A DNA stretch of 64,000 bases from Pseudomonas sp. FeN3W (GTDB taxonomy: Bacteria; Pseudomonadota; Gammaproteobacteria; Pseudomonadales; Pseudomonadaceae), in the NCBI GenBank assembly GCA_030263805.2, contig CP136010.1, positions 2,991,001-3,055,000 of the forward strand. Reading direction: 5' to 3'. Shown piece by piece: positions 45,714-54,371 of this stretch. The translations under genes were made by a program, and so were the position numbers. The first letter of the stretch is position 1; the number at the start of each line of letters is the position of its first letter. A model generated the notes under the pieces. The model was not told the DNA's origin. It saw only the letters and a list, made by a program, of their open reading frames with translations, and did not search any database.

Positions 45714-46337
45714 ATGTACCAGCCTGAAGATCTGCTGCCCCACGACCTGCTCTGGGGCATGCGCCCCGAGCAGTTGCCGGTCGATGCTCCGGCCTGGGCG
45801 GTCGCCGTGCTCGCGGCTGGCCAGCCGGTGGTGGTGCGACGTGCGCGCGTGGCCTCTGGCCTGGTCGCGGTCGGCTTGCGTGGTGCGACGCGTGATCAAC
45901 GCCTGGCCGCGCTGATGCCGGTCGAGGTGATCGCTCATCGGCTCGCGCCGGAAGATTTGCTCGGTCGTCAGGCCAGCGAAGATCTTCCGGTATTCCGTGT
46001 GCTGGCCGAGCTTCGCCCGTTGCTCGACGCGCTGGGCCACGTTTGGGGCGTCACCGGCTCGGCCGGTTTTCAGCTGGCCACCGGGCTGCCGACGGCGCAT
46101 CCGGACAGCGATCTCGATCTGCTCCTCAGAACCGAGCGCCCGCTGCCACGCAGCGAGGCGCGCCCGTTACTGCAGCTGCTGGAGGGCAGCGCCTGCCGTG
46201 TCGATCTGCAACTGGAAACGCCGCTGGGTGGCCTGGCGCTGCGCGAGTGGGCTGGCACGTCCTCGCGGGTGCTGGTCAAGACGGCGGATGGCCCCCGGCT
46301 GGTTGACGATCCCTGGCATGCGGAGCAGGCGGCATGA
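45714..46337 (+). CDS. mdcG: Phosphoribosyl-dephospho-CoA transferase (MdcC modification)
   Basis: A 207-residue enzyme that attaches the prosthetic group to MdcC. The nucleotidyltransferase-like segment TGSAGFQLATGLPTAHPDSDLDLLLRTERPL (about 115-146) includes D-x-D-L-D-L. The ATG at 45714 follows GCAGGAGACTGCC. It overlaps mdcH by four bases. Confidence 0.92.
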   Translation: MYQPEDLLPHDLLWGMRPEQLPVDAPAWAVAVLAAGQPVVVRRARVASGLVAVGLRGATRDQRLAALMPVEVIAHRLAPEDLLGRQASEDLPVFRVLAELRPLLDALGHVWGVTGSAGFQLATGLPTAHPDSDLDLLLRTERPLPRSEARPLLQLLEGSACRVDLQLETPLGGLALREWAGTSSRVLVKTADGPRLVDDPWHAEQAA

Positions 46338-47260
46338 GCAGCCTGTTCGCCTTTCCCGGCCAGGGTGCGCAGAAGCCCGGCATGCTGCAGCGCCTGCCGG
46401 ATGCACCGGAAGTTGCGGCAACCCTGGCCGAGGCCAGCGCGGTACTTGGCGAGGACGTGCTGGCGCTGGATTCGGCCGAGGCGCTGGCCTCGACCCGCGC
46501 CGTGCAGCTCTGCCTGCTGGTCGCCGGGGTCGCCGGGGCGCGCCTGCTGATGCGTCGCGGCCAGCGGCCGGACTACGTCGCCGGGCTGTCCATCGGCGCC
46601 TACGCCGCGGCGGTAGTCGCCGAGTCGCTGGATTTCGCCGACGCGCTGCGTCTGGTCGCCCTGCGCGGCGAGCTGATGCAGCAGGCCTACCCCGAGGGTT
46701 ACGGCATGACCGCCATCCTCGGCCTGTCGCTGGGCACGGTCGAGTCGCTACTGGCCGAAGCCGAGGGGCCGGTGCATCTGGGCAATATCAACGCCGACAA
46801 CCAGCTCGTCATCGCCGGCAGCGATACCGCCATGGCCGCGGTCGCCGCCCGCGCCAAGGCCCTCGGTGCCTCCTGTGCGCGGCGTCTGGCGATGAGCGTG
46901 CCGTCGCATTGCGCGTTGCTCGAGCAGCCGGCGCGGCAGCTGGCCGAAGCCTTCGCCGCCGTCAGCTTGCGCGCGCCGCGGATTCGCTACCTCAGCGGTA
47001 CCTTGGCGCGCCCGCTGTTCTATGCCGAGCGTCTGCGCGATGACCTCGCCTTCAACATGTGCCGTGTCGTCGACTGGCACGGCACCCTGCGCACCGCCTA
47101 CGAACGCGGGGTGCGCCTGCATATCGAACTGCCCCCGGGCCAGGTGCTCACCGGCCTGGCGCGGCGGGTTTTCGAACAGGGTACGCTGGTCGCCTTCGAC
47201 GGCGCCCGGCTCGACACACTGGACGCCTTGCTGCGTCAGGAGGGCAGCCAGAGCCGATAG
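46334..47260 (+). CDS. mdcH: Malonyl-CoA:acyl carrier protein transacylase (malonate-specific)
   Basis: A 308-residue FabD-like enzyme that loads MdcC. The start SLFAFPGQGAQKPGMLQRLP is followed by the nucleophile Ser86 in the GLSIG elbow, and later VPSHCALLEQPARQLA with the active-site His. It primes newly modified carrier protein with malonyl from malonyl-CoA. Confidence 0.94.
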   Translation: MSSLFAFPGQGAQKPGMLQRLPDAPEVAATLAEASAVLGEDVLALDSAEALASTRAVQLCLLVAGVAGARLLMRRGQRPDYVAGLSIGAYAAAVVAESLDFADALRLVALRGELMQQAYPEGYGMTAILGLSLGTVESLLAEAEGPVHLGNINADNQLVIAGSDTAMAAVAARAKALGASCARRLAMSVPSHCALLEQPARQLAEAFAAVSLRAPRIRYLSGTLARPLFYAERLRDDLAFNMCRVVDWHGTLRTAYERGVRLHIELPPGQVLTGLARRVFEQGTLVAFDGARLDTLDALLRQEGSQSR

Positions 47261-47380
47261 ACCGCGTGCACATTCAGCGCGAGCAAGCCTTACTCGCGGC
47301 TGATCGATGGATAAAAACAACGACCTCGATAACACGCGCCAAGCCCTCTGCAGGCGGCGCAACCAAAAAGGACAAGAACA

Positions 47381-47779
47381 ATGATCATCTTTGGTGTGGC
47401 CTTCCTGGCCTTGTGTACCCTCACCGGCATTTTCGCCGGCGAGCTGCTGGGCAAACTGTTGGGCGTACCGGCAAACGTCGGCGGCGTGGGTATCGCCATG
47501 GTCCTGCTGATTCTGCTCGGCAGCTACCTGAAGAAGCGCGGCCTGTTCAACATGGAAACCGAACAGGGGGTGAAATTCTGGAGTGCCGTGTACATCCCGA
47601 TCGTGGTCGCGATGGCTGCGCAACAGAACGTCTACGGCGCCCTCAGCGGCGGCCCGATGGCCATTCTCGCCGGTGTGGCGGCTGTCGCCGTGGCCTTCGC
47701 GCTGGTGCCGGTGCTCGACCGGATCGGCCGAAAAAAGCCTGAAGCCGATGAAGCCAAGCCACTGACCGCGGAGGGTTGA
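47381..47779 (+). CDS. madL: Malonate transporter small subunit MadL
   Basis: A 132-residue membrane protein with about four helices: FGVAFLALCTLTGIFAGELLG, VGIAMVLLILLGSYL, VYIPIVVAMAAQ and AILAGVAAVAVAFALVPVL. It pairs with MadM as a sodium-malonate symporter. The ATG at 47381 follows AAAAGGACAAGAACA. It begins 120 bp after mdcH. Confidence 0.9.
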   Translation: MIIFGVAFLALCTLTGIFAGELLGKLLGVPANVGGVGIAMVLLILLGSYLKKRGLFNMETEQGVKFWSAVYIPIVVAMAAQQNVYGALSGGPMAILAGVAAVAVAFALVPVLDRIGRKKPEADEAKPLTAEG

Positions 47780-47782
47780 TCC

Positions 47783-48547
47783 ATGTACGAGTCCCTCATG
47801 AAAGTGATCACCGGCTATGGCCTGATCAGCGGCTTCGCCATCATCGGCGCGACCATGTGGATCTCCTACTGGCTGTCCGACAAGCTCACCAAGGGCCGCC
47901 TGCACGGCTCGGCGGTGGCCATCCTCATCGGCCTGTTGCTGTCGTACATCGGCGGCGTGGTGACCGGCGGGCAGAAGGGCCTGGTGGATATCGCGCTGTT
48001 CTCCGGCATCGGCCTGCTCGGCGGCGCCATGCTACGTGACTTCGCCATCGTCGCCACCGGTTTCGGCGTCAGCGTCGAGGAACTCAAGCGCGCCGGTCTG
48101 GTGGGTGTGCTGGCGCTGTTCGTCGGCGTGTTCTCCTCTTTCGTCGCCGGTGTCGCGGTGGCCATGGCATTCGGCTACACCGACGCGGTCAGCCTGACCA
48201 CCATCGGCACGGGCGCTGTGACCTACATCGTCGGCCCGGTGACCGGCGCGGCGATCGGCGCCAGCTCCGAGGTGATGGCGCTGTCGATCGCCGCGGGCCT
48301 GGTCAAGGCGATTCTGGTGATGATCGCGACGCCGTTCGTGGCGCCGATGATCGGCCTGAACAACCCCCGTGCCGCGGTGATCTTCGGCGGCCTGATCGGC
48401 ACCTCCAGCGGTGTGGCCGGCGGCCTGGCGGCCACCGATGCCCGCCTGGTGCCCTACGGCTGCCTGACTGCGGCGTTCTACACCGCGCTGGGTTGCCTGC
48501 TCGGGCCGTCGCTTCTGTTCTTCGTCATGCGTGGATTGTTGGGCTGA
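47783..48547 (+). CDS. madM: Malonate transporter large subunit MadM
   Basis: A 254-residue membrane protein with hydrophobic spans across its length: GLISGFAIIGATMWISYWL, AILIGLLLSYIGGVVTGG, and a later TIGTGAVTYIVGPVTGAAIGASSEVMALSIAAGLVKAI (about 134-171). It forms the malonate carrier with MadL. It is the last gene of the mdc operon, followed by a terminator. Confidence 0.93.
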   Translation: MYESLMKVITGYGLISGFAIIGATMWISYWLSDKLTKGRLHGSAVAILIGLLLSYIGGVVTGGQKGLVDIALFSGIGLLGGAMLRDFAIVATGFGVSVEELKRAGLVGVLALFVGVFSSFVAGVAVAMAFGYTDAVSLTTIGTGAVTYIVGPVTGAAIGASSEVMALSIAAGLVKAILVMIATPFVAPMIGLNNPRAAVIFGGLIGTSSGVAGGLAATDARLVPYGCLTAAFYTALGCLLGPSLLFFVMRGLLG

Positions 48548-48581
48548 GCCGACCACGGCTGTAGTCACTAGCCATACGCAG

Positions 48582-48603
48582 CGCGCCCTTCCGGGGCGCG
48601 TTT
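48582..48603 (+). terminator. Terminator-like hairpin after madM
   Basis: CGCGCCC/GGGCGCG (48582-48588 and 48594-48600) with loop TTCCG and a short TTT. The U-tract is short, so some read-through into the chemoreceptor gene is possible. Confidence 0.6.
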
Positions 48604-48627
48604 GCGTTCATCAAGGAATACCGAAAG

Positions 48628-50550
48628 ATGAACTCTCTCAAGGTCAGTCACAAACTGGCCCTCGGCTTCGCCGCCGTTCTGGCGCTGACCATCGCCGTTG
48701 CACTGATCGGTATCTATGGCATGGATGCACTGATCTCGCGCAGCGACAAGGCGCAGAGCGCGGCCAGGTTGCTCGACGAGGCCAACCGCATCCGTTACGC
48801 CCAGGTCGCCTTCGAGACCCGCGGCGATCCCAGGCATGTCGAGGCGGTCGAACAGTCCGTGGCCCGGGTCGTCGAGCTGGTGCAGCAGCAGAAGGCTGAA
48901 TTCAGCGATCCGCAGGACCTGCAGCGTCTGGAGGCGATCGCCAATAAGGCCCAGCACTACCGCCAGCGCTTCCTCGAACTGGCCGGGCTCTGGGAACGCA
49001 AAGTGAAGACGCGCAGCAGCTGGGTCGCGGCCGGCAATACGTCCGACGCACTGATCGCCGAGCTGGAGGCCCGCTGGGCTGGCACGCCGGACGCACCGGT
49101 CATGCATGAGGATCCGCGCAGCGCAGCCATCGGCCTGCAGGCCGGTGAAGTCTCCAAGCACAACCGCATGGTGCGCTTCATGGTGCGCGGCTATCTGATG
49201 ACCGAGACCGAGCAGTCGCTGCAGCAATTGCAGCAACAGTTCAGCACGCTGCAGGCGGCGGTGGACAGGCTGGATACCCAGCTGGCCGGCACCCCTGGCG
49301 TCGACCTGCAGCCTCTGCGTGATTCGGTGGCGACCTATATCCGCCAGTTCGGCCAGTTGCCGCCGATCGTCGCCGCCCAGGCGCAGGCGCGCGAAGAAAT
49401 GCAAAGCATCTTCGACAGCATCTACCGCAACACCAGCGAAATCGTGCAGATTCAGACCGACAAGCGCAGCGCCGAAGCCGGGCAGAAGAAAGCGCTGCTG
49501 CTGGCGATCACGCTGCTGGCGGTGGCGCTGGGATCGCTGATCAGCTGGCTCATCGTGCGTCAGCTGACGCAACCGCTGGCCCAGGCCGTGGCGATCGCCG
49601 CACGCATCGGTGCCGGCGACATGACCGAGCAGCCGCGGCAGCGACGCAGCGACGAGTTCGGCCAGCTGCTCGATGCGCTGGACCGCACCCGTGACAATCT
49701 GCGTGACCTGATCGGCCGCATGAGCGGCATCACCGGCCAGCTGGCCAGCGCGGCAGAGGAGCTTTCGGCGGTGACCGAACAGACCAGCGCGGGCATCCAG
49801 AGCCAGCGCCTGGAGACCGATCAGGTCGCCACCGCCATGCACGAGATGGCCGCGACCGTGCAGGAGGTGGCGCGCAATGCCGACGAGGCATCCAGCGCCG
49901 CGCAGCATGCCGACCGCCAAGCGGCGCAGGGTGATGTGGTGGTGCAGCGGGCCCTGACGCAGATCGACCGCCTGTCCTCCCAGGTCGGGCTGTCGGCCGA
50001 GGCAATGGCGCAGCTGAACCAGGAAACGGCCGGCATCAGCACAGTGCTCACGGTGATCAACGGCATTGCCGAGCAGACCAACCTGCTTGCCCTCAATGCC
50101 GCCATCGAAGCGGCTCGTGCCGGTGACGCCGGTCGCGGTTTCGCCGTGGTGGCCGACGAGGTGCGCGGCCTGGCGTTGCGCACCCAGCAGTCCACGGCGC
50201 AGATCGAGGAGCTGATCGGCAACCTGCAGAAGGGCGCGCTGCATGCCTCCTCGCTGATGGACAGCAGCCGCGGCCTGGCAGATGAGACGGTCAGGCTGGC
50301 GCGTGATGTCGGCGACGAGCTGCAGGCCATTACCCGCACGATCTCAACCATCCAGGCGATGAACATGCAGATCGCCACGGCGTCGGAAGAGCAGAGTTCG
50401 GTGGCCGAAGACATCAACCGCAGCGTGCTCAGCGTGCGCGATGTGGCCGAGCAGTCGGCGGCTGCCGCGCAGCAGACCGCGGCCTCGACGGTGCAGCTGG
50501 CGCGGCTGGGCAGCGAGCTGCAGGAGCTGACCGCGCGCTTCCAGGTCTGA
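48628..50550 (+). CDS. Methyl-accepting chemotaxis protein with a large helical sensor domain
   Basis: A 640-residue receptor. TM1 is about residues 8-30 (LALGFAAVLALTIAVALIGIYG). The periplasmic helical region, about 35-285, has the size of the HBM-type bimodular sensor. TM2 is about 288-310, HAMP about 311-365. The signalling tip is near 480-515: EQTNLLALNAAIEAARAGDAG, GRGFAVVADEVR. There is no C-terminal CheR-binding pentapeptide. It is next to the malonate operon, so malonate or a related dicarboxylate is a reasonable but unproven ligand. Confidence 0.92.
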   Translation: MNSLKVSHKLALGFAAVLALTIAVALIGIYGMDALISRSDKAQSAARLLDEANRIRYAQVAFETRGDPRHVEAVEQSVARVVELVQQQKAEFSDPQDLQRLEAIANKAQHYRQRFLELAGLWERKVKTRSSWVAAGNTSDALIAELEARWAGTPDAPVMHEDPRSAAIGLQAGEVSKHNRMVRFMVRGYLMTETEQSLQQLQQQFSTLQAAVDRLDTQLAGTPGVDLQPLRDSVATYIRQFGQLPPIVAAQAQAREEMQSIFDSIYRNTSEIVQIQTDKRSAEAGQKKALLLAITLLAVALGSLISWLIVRQLTQPLAQAVAIAARIGAGDMTEQPRQRRSDEFGQLLDALDRTRDNLRDLIGRMSGITGQLASAAEELSAVTEQTSAGIQSQRLETDQVATAMHEMAATVQEVARNADEASSAAQHADRQAAQGDVVVQRALTQIDRLSSQVGLSAEAMAQLNQETAGISTVLTVINGIAEQTNLLALNAAIEAARAGDAGRGFAVVADEVRGLALRTQQSTAQIEELIGNLQKGALHASSLMDSSRGLADETVRLARDVGDELQAITRTISTIQAMNMQIATASEEQSSVAEDINRSVLSVRDVAEQSAAAAQQTAASTVQLARLGSELQELTARFQV

Positions 50551-50716
50551 AGCGATGCCGCCGGCCGGCGCTGGGCGCGAGCGGCTGCGCCCTTCGCCCG
50601 GCCTCTCGTCTTCTCGGGCCAACGTCGGGGGTTACAGCGCTAGGTTTTTCTGGCAGGGTGTCTCCTGCGATTGCGTGACGATTTGCCGCAGCTGGCGATC
50701 GACGCGGATCGATGTG

Positions 50717-50905
50717 ATTGCGGGAGAGACTGCCGCATGGCAGCGCCGAAGGAGCAACCGCCCCGGAAACTCTCAGGCAAAAGGACCGCTATCACCGCTG
50801 AAACTCTGAAGAGCCGCCCGGTTTTCGTCGCCGGGCGCACCGAAGGAGCAAGCGAGCCGCGTCACGCGCTCGTGAATCTCTCAGGTCCAGAACAGAGGGG
50901 GCGCC
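50717..50905 (+). promoter_or_regulatory. Tandem glycine riboswitch
   Basis: Aptamer 1 (about 50717-50791) has GCGGGAGAG, GCGCCGAAGGAGCAA and CTCTCAGGCAAAAGGACCGC. Aptamer 2 (about 50797-50905) repeats GCACCGAAGGAGCAAG and AATCTCTCAGGTCCAGAACAG. These are the hallmark bases of the gcvT-type glycine RNA. A hairpin GCGCCC/GGGCGC (50901-50922) follows and may be the expression platform. It controls the oxidase gene at 50959. Confidence 0.9.
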
Positions 50906-50958
50906 CGCCGCGCGTTGGGCGCACGGGCTATGACCCCTCGACGTTCTGGAGCGCAACA

Positions 50959-52218
50959 ATGAAAACAATCGCAGTCATCGGCGGCGGCATCACCGGCGTC
51001 ACCACCGCCTATGCCCTGGCCAAGCGCGGCTTCTCGGTCACCCTGCTGGAAAAGCACCGCTACGCCGCGATGGAAACCTCGTTCGCCAACGGTGGCCAGC
51101 TGTCGGCCTCCAATGCCGAGGTCTGGAACCACTGGTCGACCATCGTCAAGGGCCTCAAGTGGATGCTCAAGAGCGATGCGCCGCTGCTGGTCAATCCCAA
51201 GCCCAGCTGGCACAAGCTCTCCTGGTTCGCCGAGTTCATCGGCTCGATTCCCAACTACCGCAAGAACACGGTCGAAACCGCGCGTCTGGCCATCGCCGCG
51301 CGCGAACACCTATTCGCCTGGGCCGAGGCGGAAGGTGTCGACTTCGACCTGAAGAAGAAAGGCATCCTGCACATCTACCGCGACAAGGCCGGCTTCGACC
51401 ATGCCGCTGAGGTTTCCCGGCTGCTCGCCGAAGGCGGCCTGCCGCGACGCAGCGTGACGCCGGAAGAGATGCGTGGCATCGAGCCGACCCTGGCCGGCAC
51501 CTATTACGGCGGCTACTACACCGAGTGCGACTCCACCGGTGACATCCACAAGTTCACCCATGGCCTGGCCACGGCGATCGAGCGGCTCGGCGTGCGTTGC
51601 CTGTATGGCGAGGACGTGCAGGCGGTGGCCACTGACGGCAAGCGCGCGACCGTGACGTTGGGCGGCGTTGCCGGTGGCGAACGCCTGGAATTCGATGGCC
51701 TGGTGATCTGTGCCGGTACCGCAAGTCGTGATTTCGCTGCACAGCTGGGCGACCGGGTGAACATCTATCCGGTCAAGGGCTACTCGATCACCGTCAACCT
51801 GACCGACGAAGTCAGCCGCGCCTCGGCACCCATCGTCAGCCTGCTCGACGACGAGACCAAGCTGGTCAGCAGTCGCCTCGGTGATGACCGCTTCCGCGTC
51901 GCCGGCACCGCCGAGTTCAACGGCTACAACCGCGATATCCGCGCCGATCGCATCCGCCCGCTGGTGGAGTGGGTCAACCAGTGCTTCCCCGGCGTCAACA
52001 CCCGCAGCGTGGTGCCCTGGGCCGGTCTGCGGCCGATGATGCCGAACATGATGCCCAAGGTTGGCCGCGGCAGTTCGCCCTGCGTGTTCTACAACACCGG
52101 CCACGGGCACCTGGGCTGGACGCTGAGTGCGATCACCGCGGACATGATCGGCGACGTGGTGGCGCAAAGCCTGGGCCGGCCGGCTCCGGTGGCATCCGGG
52201 CAGACAGCCGTCGCCTAA
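50959..52218 (+). CDS. D-amino acid dehydrogenase-like FAD oxidoreductase (DadA-type)
   Basis: A 419-residue flavoprotein. The FAD fold opens MKTIAVIGGGITGVTTAYALAKRG-like (residues 1-23), then METSFANGGQLSASNAEVWN. The C-terminal FAD segment is WAGLRPMMPNMMPKVGR, then FYNTGHGHLGWTLSAITADMI. These match DadA. A glycine riboswitch directly upstream suggests the substrate is glycine or a related amino acid, rather than D-alanine alone. There is no dadX racemase neighbour. The ATG at 50959 follows TGGAGCGCAACA. Confidence 0.9.
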   Translation: MKTIAVIGGGITGVTTAYALAKRGFSVTLLEKHRYAAMETSFANGGQLSASNAEVWNHWSTIVKGLKWMLKSDAPLLVNPKPSWHKLSWFAEFIGSIPNYRKNTVETARLAIAAREHLFAWAEAEGVDFDLKKKGILHIYRDKAGFDHAAEVSRLLAEGGLPRRSVTPEEMRGIEPTLAGTYYGGYYTECDSTGDIHKFTHGLATAIERLGVRCLYGEDVQAVATDGKRATVTLGGVAGGERLEFDGLVICAGTASRDFAAQLGDRVNIYPVKGYSITVNLTDEVSRASAPIVSLLDDETKLVSSRLGDDRFRVAGTAEFNGYNRDIRADRIRPLVEWVNQCFPGVNTRSVVPWAGLRPMMPNMMPKVGRGSSPCVFYNTGHGHLGWTLSAITADMIGDVVAQSLGRPAPVASGQTAVA

Positions 52219-52227
52219 TCATGCAAT

Positions 52228-52343
52228 CGTAGGGTGGAAGACGGCGAAGCCTCTTCCACCGGCTGCGGTGGCGACCGACCATCCCGGCCGATTGGCCCCA
52301 CGCCGCGCGTGGAAAACCCGCGAAGCGGTTTTCCACCCTACGC
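52228..52343. repeat. GTAGGGTGGA-family repeats after the DadA-type gene
   Basis: Two facing copies: CGTAGGGTGGAAGACGG...CTCTTCCACC (52228-52260) and CGTGGAAAACCCG...GGTTTTCCACCCTACG (52307-52343). Immediately right of them starts the triple tandem repeat. Confidence 0.7.
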
Positions 52344-52354
52344 TGTTTCAGCGC

Positions 52355-52745
52355 GTAGGTTGGGTCGAGGCGCGCAGCGACGAAGCCCAACAGGTTGTGC
52401 ACTCCCTGTTGGGCTTCGCTGCGCTCAGCGCCAACCTACCCGCGAGCCCACGAAATCCGGGCCAGGCAAGCCCTGCATCGCGAACGGGGGACACAGCGCG
52501 TAGGTTGGGTCGAGGCGCGCAGCGACGAAGCCCAACACAGTTGTGGCCACTGTTGGGCTTCGCTGCGCTTAGCGCCAACCTACCCGCGAGCCCACGAAAT
52601 CCGGGCCAGGCAAGCCCTGCATCGCGAACGGGGACACAGCACGTAGGTTGGGTTGAGGCGCGCAGCGACGAAGCCCAACAGGTTGTGCCCCCCTGTTGGG
52701 CTTCGCTGCGCTCAGCGCCAACCTACCTGCGAGCCCACGAAATCT
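52355..52745. repeat. Three tandem units of about 145 bp, GTAGGTTGGGT family
   Basis: Units begin at about 52355, 52500 and 52643 (periods 145 and 143). Each carries GTAGGTTGGGT(C/T)GAGGCGCGCAGCGACGAAGCCCAACA, a short variable loop, then TGTTGGGCTTCGCTGCGC(T)...GCCAACCTACC. Units 1-2 also include a linker, CGCGAGCCCACGAAATCCGGGCCAGGCAAGCC..., that the third shares only in part. The palindromic arms make each unit a large hairpin. Confidence 0.85.
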
Positions 52746-52753
52746 ACGCCGCT

Positions 52754-53671
52754 TCAGCTCGGGTGTTTCAGGCTGTACATCCGGCATTCGGCGAGCAGCG
52801 CCAGCAGGTTGGGGTCGCGCTCCTTGGCCTTGAGGAACACCACGCCGATATGCTGCTGCAGGTGATAACGCGCCTGCAGCGGGATCAGCCTGACCCGTGA
52901 TTCGTAGACCATGCCCACGCGCCCCGGCAGCAGCGCGTAGCCGACCCCGGAATTGACCATGCTCAGCAGGGTGAAGATGTCGTTCACCTGCATCGCCACC
53001 TTCGGCTCGAAACCCGCCAGCTGGAACACCCGGTTGCCGTCCTGATGGGTGGCGAAGCCCTGGGACAGGGTGATGAAGGTGGCGTCGCGCAGGTCGCTGA
53101 GGTCCACCTCGCTCTGGTTGGCGAAGGGCGAGTCGGCCGGCGCGGCGAGGAAGATGTCGTCGGAAAACAGCTGCACCTGGGCGCAGTCCGGGTCGGCCAC
53201 GCTTTCGTTGAGCGACACCAGGATGGCGTCCAGCTCCATGTTCTTCAGCTTGTAGAGCAGGTCGACGTTGGAGCCGAGGATCAGGTCGATGTTGAGTTCG
53301 CTGCGGCGCAGTTTCAAACCCATGATCAGCTGCGGCACGGTCTTCACCGTCAGCGAATACAGCGCGCCGAGCTTGAAACGCTCGGCCGAGAAGCCGGCGG
53401 CTTCGCGAGTCTGGCGCACTGTCTCGAGCACGTCCTTGACCAGCTGCTGAGCGCGCTCTTCGAGCACGTAGGCGCTTTCCAGCGGGATCAGGTTGCGTCC
53501 CTCGTGCTTGAACAGCGGGCAGCGCAGCGCGCTTTCCAGGGAGTGGATGGCGCGGTGCACGCTGACGTTGCTGGTGTTCAGCTCCACCGCGGCCTTGCCC
53601 AGATTGCCGCTGCGCATGAAGGCCAGAAACACCTCCAGCTTCTTCAGGGTCAGTTCTTCGTCGATCTGCAT
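52754..53671 (-). CDS. mdcR: LysR-family malonate-utilisation regulator MdcR
   Basis: A 305-residue LysR-type protein. The N-terminal helix-turn-helix is LEVFLAFMRSGNLGKAAVELNTSNVSVHRAIHSLESALRCPLFKHEGRNL, spanning residues 12-61. This matches the MdcR group. The effector domain follows. It would activate mdc genes in response to malonate. It lies 4.2 kb away from madM, on the opposite strand, separated by the chemoreceptor and the riboswitch-DadA unit. The ATG is at 53671. Confidence 0.85.
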   Translation of the reverse strand: MQIDEELTLKKLEVFLAFMRSGNLGKAAVELNTSNVSVHRAIHSLESALRCPLFKHEGRNLIPLESAYVLEERAQQLVKDVLETVRQTREAAGFSAERFKLGALYSLTVKTVPQLIMGLKLRRSELNIDLILGSNVDLLYKLKNMELDAILVSLNESVADPDCAQVQLFSDDIFLAAPADSPFANQSEVDLSDLRDATFITLSQGFATHQDGNRVFQLAGFEPKVAMQVNDIFTLLSMVNSGVGYALLPGRVGMVYESRVRLIPLQARYHLQQHIGVVFLKAKERDPNLLALLAECRMYSLKHPS

Positions 53672-53729
53672 GGCTTCGGCTCCGCGGGCGGGTCGACGAT
53701 TATGCCGGACCAGGGCGCACTGCGGCGCC

Positions 53730-54371
53730 TCACCAGCGCAGCAGGCGCGGCCCGAGCAGTGCACCGAGCACGCCGGGCAGCAACATGCCGAGCAAGTACC
53801 AGAGCGCCCAGAACGGCACCGCCATCTCCGGGCAGTGCAGGCTGTAGGCGAGCGCCGCGATGCTGCCAGCGAGCAGACCAGCAGCGCCGCCGGCCAGACG
53901 TGGGCGCGTCGGCGCCAGCCCGCGCAACGCCCAGAACGCGGCGATGAAGGCGGGCATCGACAGCAGCACGATGTTCGCCAGGCACTCGCGCCAGGTGTTG
54001 CCGAGCAGCAGCGGCATGCGTGCGTCGGCCGGGGCGGTAATCAGGATCGCCAGCGCGGCGCCCCAGACGATCGCCACCGGCACCGCCAGTAGCACCCAGC
54101 TGCGACCTACCCGCGTGCCGGGACGCGCCATGCGCGTGGTCAGCAGCAGCGCGCCGGCGAGCAGAGTCGCCGGCAATGCCAACTTGGCCCAGAACAGCGG
54201 CGTGGTGGCGATCACCGACAGGTCGGCGCGAATGCCGTATGCGGTCACGATCAGCAACAGCGCGCCGGCCAGCCCGCACAGCAGCGCCGTGGCGAAGCGC
54301 CTGGCGACGACGTGCCGGTCCACCGGCGCAACCTCGCTGGCGAGCAGGGCAATCAGGTCATCGGTTTTCAT
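53730..54371 (-). CDS. nrsF: NrsF/DUF1109-family anti-sigma factor
   Basis: A 213-residue inner-membrane protein with about six helices (ALLCGLAGALLLIVTAYG, PATLLAGALLLTTR, SWVLLAVPVAIVWGAALAILI, IVLLSMPAFIAAFWAL, AGGAAGLLAGSIAALAYS, WYLLGMLLPGVLGALLG). This is the DUF1109 pattern. NrsF holds a SigF-type ECF factor inactive until metal stress. Its start overlaps the sigma factor stop by four bases. Confidence 0.85.
   Translation of the reverse strand: MKTDDLIALLASEVAPVDRHVVARRFATALLCGLAGALLLIVTAYGIRADLSVIATTPLFWAKLALPATLLAGALLLTTRMARPGTRVGRSWVLLAVPVAIVWGAALAILITAPADARMPLLLGNTWRECLANIVLLSMPAFIAAFWALRGLAPTRPRLAGGAAGLLAGSIAALAYSLHCPEMAVPFWALWYLLGMLLPGVLGALLGPRLLRW

Noticed and set aside
52355..52745. 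Spaced repeats resembling a CRISPR array
   Set aside because: Units are about 145 bp with palindromic arms and no regular spacers of 30-40 bp; no cas genes nearby.
54368..54371. sigma factor and anti-sigma overlap as a frameshift fusion
   Set aside because: A four-base overlap is normal translational coupling; both frames are intact.
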